DNA of 9,326 nt from a bacterium (lineage in GTDB: Bacteria; Chloroflexota; Dormibacteria; UBA8260; Bog-877). Below, one piece after another: positions 5,970-9,326 of the stretch. The position numbers and the translations under genes are program-made. The notes beneath the pieces are model-generated. The model saw nothing but the letters and a program-made list of their open reading frames with translations, was not told the origin of the DNA and searched no databases. The stretch's first letter is position 1; each line of letters starts with the position of its first letter. Where the stretch lies: contig JAJYWM010000020.1 of assembly GCA_021791455.1 (NCBI GenBank), forward strand, positions 1 through 9,326, in the 5' to 3' direction.

Positions 5970-6175
5970 TAGCGGATCCTACGAGAGGACAGCCCCCGCC
6001 CCACCTGCTGGTTCTCGTATTGAAGTTGTGCGGTGAGTTGAGGGCTGATCCTCTCAGGAGAAGGATAGGGCAGGTTCAGGCTGGGAGAGCCCCCGAGGTC
6101 CATCGCCCTAGAGGGGTCGGCGGGGTAGGCCTGGGGCTGCTCCAGGACGCGGTGCGGAGCGATCGACATGATCAT
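5969..6175 (-). CDS. 68-aa soluble protein of unknown function
   Basis: A short hydrophilic protein, Pro-rich in its first two thirds (LEQPQAYPADPSRA, NLPYPSPERI) with a Gln-rich stretch (QLTAQLQYENQQ, residues 47-57) and a basic end (SSRRIR). It has no membrane segment and no cysteine. ATG 6175 overlaps the preceding stop as ATGA; ATG 6169, two codons in, is an alternative. The TAG stop (5969-5971) overlaps the next gene's GTG by one base. I recognise no family. It may bridge other virion proteins, as its composition is similar to that of the 167-aa Pro-rich protein two genes upstream, but there is no direct evidence. Confidence 0.6.
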   Translation of the reverse strand: MIMSIAPHRVLEQPQAYPADPSRAMDLGGSPSLNLPYPSPERISPQLTAQLQYENQQVGRGLSSRRIR

Positions 6176-6870
6176 GCCGCGGCCACCGCCGGCGCCGTGG
6201 TCGAGCTTGCCGCCGTGCTCGCGTTGCCAGCCGTGTTAGCGGGCGGAGCGGGGTTGCCTCCCGTGCCCGAGGGGATCTGCACATACAGCGGGGTGCCCGG
6301 GGCAAGGTTCGGGCTCCCGATCGGGGCGGGCAGGAAGACTCCGGGGAGCGGCTCATAGTAGATCTGCTCTCCCGCGGCCTGTAGAGACCCGTACTCGCTG
6401 CCATCGACCCACTCGTAGGTGTTGCCGTTGGCGTCGGTGATCGGGCTCTGATATCCAGGGCCGCCGTTGGCCTCCGCCTGCGCGGCCGATGCGCTTGAGG
6501 GCGGCTGCCACCAGCCGGAGCCGGACTGCACCTGGAAGGGCAGGGTCGTCGTGGTCGGGGAGCTCGACGTGCTCGAAGACTGCCCGGTCGTGGAGCTGCT
6601 CGAGCCCCCGTACACGGTCGGCGACGCACCGCCATATCCGCCCACGCCGAATCCCGACGTGGGAGTCGTCGATGCGGTCGTGCCCGTGGTCGAAGAGGTC
6701 GAAGATGAGCTCTGACTCGCTTCGTACTTCGTATACAGCCAGTACGCGAGCACCCCTCCGCCTATGACCGCGGCCCAGCCCCAGACGGGAAGGCCGGCCA
6801 TCTTCTTCTGGAAAAAGGACTGCCCCCCGGAGATCTTGGCGGGAGCGGGCGCCGGCGCGGTGTCGGCCAT
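6172..6870 (-). CDS. Membrane-anchored Ser/Thr-rich stalk protein (232 aa)
   Basis: The family is unknown. A short N-terminal region (MADTAPAPAPAK) with K22-K23 precedes one membrane helix at about 28-47 (PVWGWAAVIGGGVLAYWLY). Residues 50-110 are an extreme Ser/Thr/Gly stalk. A folded-looking region at about 111-205 contains an acidic/aromatic patch (NTYEWVDGSEYGS, 150-162), and the end is Ala/Ser/Thr/Pro-rich. The lysines suggest an N-inside, C-outside topology with the distal domain displayed at the end of the stalk. I chose ATG 6870 over the adjacent ATG 6873 because GGGAGG (6877-6882) is then 6 nt away and the ATG overlaps the previous TGA by one base. The stop overlaps the next start as ATGA. 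Possible role: a virion-membrane component or vertex-linked stalk. Confidence 0.7.
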   Translation of the reverse strand: MADTAPAPAPAKISGGQSFFQKKMAGLPVWGWAAVIGGGVLAYWLYTKYEASQSSSSTSSTTGTTASTTPTSGFGVGGYGGASPTVYGGSSSSTTGQSSSTSSSPTTTTLPFQVQSGSGWWQPPSSASAAQAEANGGPGYQSPITDANGNTYEWVDGSEYGSLQAAGEQIYYEPLPGVFLPAPIGSPNLAPGTPLYVQIPSGTGGNPAPPANTAGNASTAASSTTAPAVAAA

Positions 6871-7373
6871 CATGTGCCTCCCGGCCCGAAGGTGGGCCAG
6901 TTGGATTGCGGGTTCGGCCAGTTGGTCACGCGCCGCCCTCCGATGCGAGCCGGACGCTGCGCGACCGGGTTGCTCGACCACGCCTGCATCGATGGCACGG
7001 GCAGAGGATGGTCAGAGAACCGCCGCGTCTTCTGGGCGTAGCCAGGGGCCATCTTGGAAGCCCACAGCCTAGGCCGCCAGTAGCGGTTGCGGCACTGAAC
7101 CTTGGTCAGCAGCGGCGCGTTGGGAACCACCGCAAGAGGCATGACGTTCGGAGTCCCCACCTTGAAGGTGCCCAGGGTGTTCATGGGCACCATCTTTCCC
7201 CCCGAGGCCGCCTCTGGGGTCAGAGGCCGGATGACGGGCGCCTGGGTCGGCGAAGTGGGGACTTCCACCGGACCCCAGGCGGCCCGCCACTGGGAAGGGA
7301 AGAGCGAAGGTCCACGGGTAAGCGGGGGCGGTGTGTTCTGCACCATCCCCTGCGTGCCCGTCATGATACCCAT
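6870..7373 (-). CDS. Pro-rich basic soluble protein (167 aa)
   Basis: I do not recognise this protein. It has no membrane segment. It is rich in Pro, Arg, Trp and Asn: PPPLTRGPSLFP near residue 15, a central hydrophobic patch (MPLAVVPNAPLL, 78-89), then a basic region (CRNRYWRPRLW, 94-104) and Asn/Trp/Pro repeats at the end (NWPNPQSNWPTFGPGG, 151-166). Extended Pro-rich chains of this kind often act as scaffolding or glue between capsid and membrane layers, but that role is inference. ATG 7373 lies 3 nt past the preceding stop and has only a weak ribosome site; ATG 7364 is an alternative. The stop overlaps the next gene's ATG as TGATG and its final codons contain that gene's GGGAGG. Confidence 0.68.
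   Translation of the reverse strand: MGIMTGTQGMVQNTPPPLTRGPSLFPSQWRAAWGPVEVPTSPTQAPVIRPLTPEAASGGKMVPMNTLGTFKVGTPNVMPLAVVPNAPLLTKVQCRNRYWRPRLWASKMAPGYAQKTRRFSDHPLPVPSMQAWSSNPVAQRPARIGGRRVTNWPNPQSNWPTFGPGGT
6877..6882 (-). promoter_or_regulatory. Ribosome binding site deciding between two adjacent ATGs
   Basis: GGGAGG on the minus strand. It is 3 nt from ATG 6873 and 6 nt from ATG 6870, so the second ATG is the more likely start of the 232-aa stalk protein. The site lies within the final codons of the 167-aa gene. Confidence 0.65.
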
Positions 7374-7376
7374 CTG

Positions 7377-7556
7377 TCAGCCGCTCGTATAGCGGTAGGT
7401 GGGATTGTTGCCCAGGAGGCCCTGCTCCGAGGGCACCGTCAGAGCGGTCAGGCCGTTGAAGGCCGTGGCCGTCCCGGAGGGGTGTGTGAGAAAGTCGGCG
7501 ATGATCAAACCCATGACCACCAATCCGACCACGCCGACGAGGGTCGTGGGTTTCAA
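7377..7556 (-). CDS. 59-aa single-pass membrane protein with TTG start
   Basis: The gene starts at TTG 7556 with a strong GGAGGT site (7563-7568) and a 6-nt spacer, and ends at TGA 7377-7379. The TTG overlaps the stop of the HNH nuclease gene as TTGA. The product begins KPTTLVGVVGLVVMGLIIAD after the start residue, giving one membrane helix at residues about 5-20. A short exposed region ends NPTYRYTSG. No family is recognised. A good ribosome site, exact fit between its neighbours and a helix like those of the surrounding genes support it. Position 7542 offers a GTG in frame, but the ribosome-site spacing favours TTG. Confidence 0.66.
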   Translation of the reverse strand: MKPTTLVGVVGLVVMGLIIADFLTHPSGTATAFNGLTALTVPSEQGLLGNNPTYRYTSG

Positions 7557-8158
7557 GACGCTACCTCCAACTGTATGGCCCGCGCCGATCCAAGGTACCG
7601 GATGGCGCTCGCCATCCTCTCTTCATCGTCGCCGAAAGATCCTAGCCCCACATTACACAAGGTGCAAAGAGCGCCGCGGACGGCGCCGCTAGCATGGTCG
7701 TGATCAATAACGAAGGCTCGCCTTTTACTGAAATCGAATGCCTCACCGCATATCGCGCAGCGGTTCTCCTGGGCCGCCAGGAGCAACGCCAAACGCTCGG
7801 CGGTCAGCCCGTATAGAGCCTTGTATCTATAGCGGCGGTAGGGATGAGTGGCCCTCGCACGAGCGTTCAGGAGTTCGCGGCAGTTCTGGCAAGAGGTGAG
7901 CCCCGTCACAGCTGGAGCTGCGCAATGGACACAGAGCCCCTCGGCCTTGCGCTGCTCCCGTATCCTCTTGGATGCGGTGCGCGAAGACGCGATCTCCTGC
8001 TTGCGATTCGCATAGTAATAGGCTTTGCGCTGTTCGCGAAGACGCTCGGCATTCGCGGCGTAATGCTTCCGCTTGCGCTGCTTAACAAGCTCGGGGTTGC
8101 GGGCCTGATATTCCTTCTGGGCCTGGAGGCTGCGAGCCCGCTTCTCTTCCGGGGTCAT
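7553..8158 (-). CDS. Endonuclease VII-type HNH homing nuclease
   Basis: This is a 201-aa DNA endonuclease of the recombination endonuclease VII (His-Me finger/HNH) family, typical of free-standing phage homing nucleases. Residues 15-60 carry basic, Tyr/Asn-spaced repeats (NPELVKQRKR, NAERLREQRK), a common DNA-binding lead-in. A zinc-ribbon-like CxxC...CxxC follows at C76, C79, C90 and C93. The catalytic core has CAIC (134-137), the VIDHDH motif (150-155, with D152 and H153 matching the active Asp-His), and the second zinc pair plus Asn in CTLCN (165-169). All key residues are present, so it should be active. The ATG at 8158 overlaps the previous stop (ATGA) and lacks a ribosome site. GC content is visibly lower than in its neighbours, consistent with later insertion. 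Confidence 0.92.
   Translation of the reverse strand: MTPEEKRARSLQAQKEYQARNPELVKQRKRKHYAANAERLREQRKAYYYANRKQEIASSRTASKRIREQRKAEGLCVHCAAPAVTGLTSCQNCRELLNARARATHPYRRYRYKALYGLTAERLALLLAAQENRCAICGEAFDFSKRRAFVIDHDHASGAVRGALCTLCNVGLGSFGDDEERMASAIRYLGSARAIQLEVAS
7563..7568 (-). promoter_or_regulatory. Ribosome binding site deciding a TTG start
   Basis: GGAGGT on the minus strand, six bases before TTG 7556. It lies inside the last codons of the HNH nuclease gene and is the main support for the 59-aa membrane gene, letting it be translated without relying on the nuclease. Confidence 0.7.
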
Positions 8159-8427
8159 GCCGCAGCCGCCTGGGTTGTGTTTGAAGTGGTTGCCGGCAGG
8201 CCGCTGCCTGGGAGCAGCTTCGGGTTCTGCAGCAACTGCGCGATCACGAATCCCCAAGCGGCGAGCGATGCGGGCGTCGGCGCAACCTCTCCCAGCAGAG
8301 CCAGGAGGGCCATGATCACCGAGTCTCCGACGAGCACCCCCGGCACGGGCAGGCCCGTACCCTCGCGCACGCTGTTAACCGTGCTGAGGGTCATCGAGAA
8401 GATCCAGGCGAGAGCGACACCCTTCAC
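8155..8427 (-). CDS. Small multi-pass membrane protein (90 aa)
   Basis: The start chosen is GTG at 8427, which overlaps the preceding stop as GTGA; longer readings of this frame would run back over the 91-aa gene. The product has up to three hydrophobic stretches: residues about 4-18 (VALAWIFSMTLSTV, possibly amphipathic), 30-48 (GVLVGDSVIMALLALLGEV) and 52-67 (PASLAAWGFVIAQLLQ). A Thr/Asn/Ala-rich tail ends the protein. No charged catalytic motif is visible. The size and two to three helices would also fit a holin, but there is no adjacent lysin gene here, so a structural membrane protein is at least as likely. Its TGA overlaps the ATG of the HNH nuclease gene (ATGA, 8155-8158). Confidence 0.68.
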   Translation of the reverse strand: MKGVALAWIFSMTLSTVNSVREGTGLPVPGVLVGDSVIMALLALLGEVAPTPASLAAWGFVIAQLLQNPKLLPGSGLPATTSNTTQAAAA

Positions 8428-8699
8428 GGCTGCCCCGCCCCGGGCGGAGCCGCGTTGGCGACGCTGCGCTCCCCGCCTGGTTGTGTGACGTACTTGCTCC
8501 CCGAGGGCAGGCCGTTGGCCTGCGTCCCGGGGTTCGCCGCGTTGTACTGACTCACCGGCGCGGTCGCACCCCCGCACGGCTGGAACTTCCCGGGCCACAT
8601 CACGTCTATGAATGACTGCGAGCAGCCGTTATAGACCTGATAACCCCAGAAGCCCAGGCCGTAGCCCACCACCGATACGAGGATGCCGACTGCGAGCAT
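8424..8699 (-). CDS. Small N-terminally anchored protein with two cysteines (91 aa)
   Basis: The N-terminal residues 1-22 are hydrophobic (MLAVGILVSVVGYGLGFWGY), either an uncleaved signal anchor or a signal peptide. They are followed by a short domain with two cysteines (C26 and C42, around YNGCSQSF and FQPCGG) that could form a disulfide outside the cytoplasm. A disordered Pro/Gly/Asn-rich tail runs to residue 91. The start ATG at 8699 has no good ribosome site of its own but lies 3 nt past the stop of the 34-aa gene, so coupled translation is likely. The TGA stop overlaps the next gene's GTG (GTGA, 8424-8427). Family unknown; likely membrane or virion-associated. Confidence 0.7.
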   Translation of the reverse strand: MLAVGILVSVVGYGLGFWGYQVYNGCSQSFIDVMWPGKFQPCGGATAPVSQYNAANPGTQANGLPSGSKYVTQPGGERSVANAAPPGAGQP

Positions 8700-8702
8700 A
8701 GG

Positions 8703-8807
8703 TCAGCTCGACTTTGCGCCAGGGATTGGGCTCACGAAGTGGTGGATGGCGTACACAACCACGACGCCGGCGATGACACCGACCCAGAAGTCTCCAGACT
8801 TGAGCAT
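8703..8807 (-). CDS. 34-aa single-pass membrane mini-protein
   Basis: This is a very short gene. ATG at 8807 is preceded by AAGGAG (8814-8819) with an ideal 6-nt spacer, and translation ends at TGA 8703-8705. The 34-aa product begins MLKSGDFW, has one hydrophobic segment at residues about 7-24 (WVGVIAGVVVVYAI) and a short polar C-terminus ending in KSS. It fills exactly the space between the 77-aa gene (stop overlaps its ribosome site) and the 91-aa gene (ATG at 8699, a 3-nt gap), which strongly supports a real gene despite its size. No homologue is recognised. Virion-membrane peptide or holin-like peptide are the two plausible roles; I favour the former from context. Confidence 0.68.
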   Translation of the reverse strand: MLKSGDFWVGVIAGVVVVYAIHHFVSPIPGAKSS

Positions 8808-8813
8808 TTGAAT

Positions 8814-8819
8814 CTCCTT
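8814..8819 (-). promoter_or_regulatory. Ribosome binding site of the 34-aa gene
   Basis: AAGGAG on the minus strand with a 6-nt spacer to ATG 8807. It overlaps the TAA stop of the 77-aa gene, linking the two genes, and is key evidence that the 34-aa reading frame is real. Confidence 0.68.
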
Positions 8820-9051
8820 AAGCGGGAAGTGAATACCAGAGGGCGACTAGCGCCACGACCGAGCCGACTCCGATCCAGAAGGCCATGCCCGCCGGGTGAG
8901 TCGGTGCCAATGGGTTGCGACCAGAGCTCTGCCCGGAGGCCATCACGCCTCCGGGGCTGAGCGCGGACCCGTTCGATGCACCCGAGCCAGATGAGCCGAC
9001 CCGGGCCGACGCCGCGCCGAAGGCGCCACCGCCGATACCGGTTGCGAACAT
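8818..9051 (-). CDS. Small Gly/Ser-rich membrane protein with C-terminal anchor (77 aa)
   Basis: The family is unknown to me. Residues 1-50 are low-complexity Gly/Ser/Ala (motifs such as GIGGGAFGAA and GSSGSGASNGS). Residues about 55-74 form one hydrophobic helix (MAFWIGVGSVVALVALWYSL), leaving only LPA after it. This is a tail-anchored single-pass layout with no cleavable signal. The ATG at 9051 is preceded by GGGAGG at 9061-9066 with a 9-nt spacer. The TAA stop (8818-8820) sits inside the AAGGAG ribosome site of the next gene. The gene belongs to a run of four small membrane proteins (9051-8155), which fits a set of virion-membrane peptides. Confidence 0.72.
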   Translation of the reverse strand: MFATGIGGGAFGAASARVGSSGSGASNGSALSPGGVMASGQSSGRNPLAPTHPAGMAFWIGVGSVVALVALWYSLPA

Positions 9052-9065
9052 TGCTCAGTGCCTCC

Positions 9066-9323
9066 CTACATCTCCAACAGGCCGGTCAGCATTGCCCGGG
9101 ACGGCACGAACTGGCCGGCGAGGATGGTCAGGGTTGCGGGCGCGTTGCTGATCGTGCCCCAGGTTCCCTGCACCTGCACCGATGTCCCGGGGTTGGTGCT
9201 GAGGTAGCCCTCGCCCGTGTCCAGAAGCCCGAGGCTCACCTGGTTGAGCGAGGTCTTGCGGGTGAAGACCAGGACGCCGGTCTCGCGGAGGTACCCGCTC
9301 GCCAGCTGGAACTGGTTCGCCAT
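9066..9323 (-). CDS. Small beta-rich structural protein candidate (85 aa)
   Basis: I do not recognise the family. The 85-aa product has no membrane segment and no cysteine. It alternates hydrophobic and polar residues with many Gly, Thr and Ser (for example SVQVQGTWGTIS around residues 48-59), which suggests a compact beta-sandwich as in small virion proteins. The ATG at 9323 lies three bases from the window edge, so its ribosome site cannot be seen and a start further upstream in the same frame cannot be excluded. The stop TAG (9066-9068) abuts the GGGAGG ribosome site of the next gene. As the most upstream gene seen in an operon of membrane and virion-type proteins, a minor capsid or vertex role is plausible but unproven. 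Confidence 0.7.
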   Translation of the reverse strand: MANQFQLASGYLRETGVLVFTRKTSLNQVSLGLLDTGEGYLSTNPGTSVQVQGTWGTISNAPATLTILAGQFVPSRAMLTGLLEM

Positions 9324-9326
9324 GTC

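Noticed and set aside
1..9326. tRNA, rRNA, CRISPR array or insertion sequence
   Set aside because: The window is filled end to end by coding frames. I found no direct-repeat array, no transposase motif, no inverted terminal repeats and no cloverleaf-like gap.

Overview
The window reads as a 9.3-kb stretch of one long virus operon from a high-GC bacterium, most likely an actinobacterium-type host (inference from composition, GTG/TTG starts and GGAGG ribosome sites). I place 21 genes, all on the minus strand, so transcription runs from high to low coordinates. Nearly all neighbours overlap by 1-4 nt (ATGA, GTGA, TTGA, TGATG) or are separated by a few bases. There is no gene-free stretch over 30 nt and no internal promoter or terminator that I can see. 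The block continues past both ends of the window.

Layout in transcription order. (1) 9323-8155: a small beta-rich protein, then four small proteins with one or more hydrophobic membrane segments. (2) 8158-7553: a free-standing endonuclease VII-type HNH nuclease gene. (3) 7556-5655: a 59-aa membrane peptide, a Pro-rich basic protein, a membrane-anchored Ser/Thr-rich stalk protein, a 68-aa soluble protein and a 104-aa membrane protein. (4) 5658-5107: a second, unrelated homing-type nuclease gene (LAGLIDADG plus a Cys/His cluster). (5) 5107-2841: a large lysozyme-like/transmembrane/Arg-rich fusion, a beta-rich structural protein and three small proteins, two with paired membrane helices. (6) 2833-30: a 459-aa beta-rich spike or fibre candidate, a tail-anchored protein, a glycoside-hydrolase-like (DUF1906/Rv2525c type) lysin candidate and a small protein resembling the DUF6527 family.

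Eleven of the 19 non-nuclease genes encode a predicted membrane segment, several of them under 100 aa. They are mixed with beta-rich structural candidates and a membrane-anchored muralytic enzyme. I recognise no tape measure, tail tube, portal or terminase. The best single explanation is the virion-protein half of a tailless, internal-membrane virus (broadly tectivirus/PRD1-like or P23-77-like in architecture). This is inference: the hallmark double-jelly-roll capsid protein and packaging ATPase are not in the window and would be expected upstream, beyond position 9326. The two nuclease genes have visibly lower GC than their neighbours and look like later selfish insertions that have become translationally coupled to the genes on either side.
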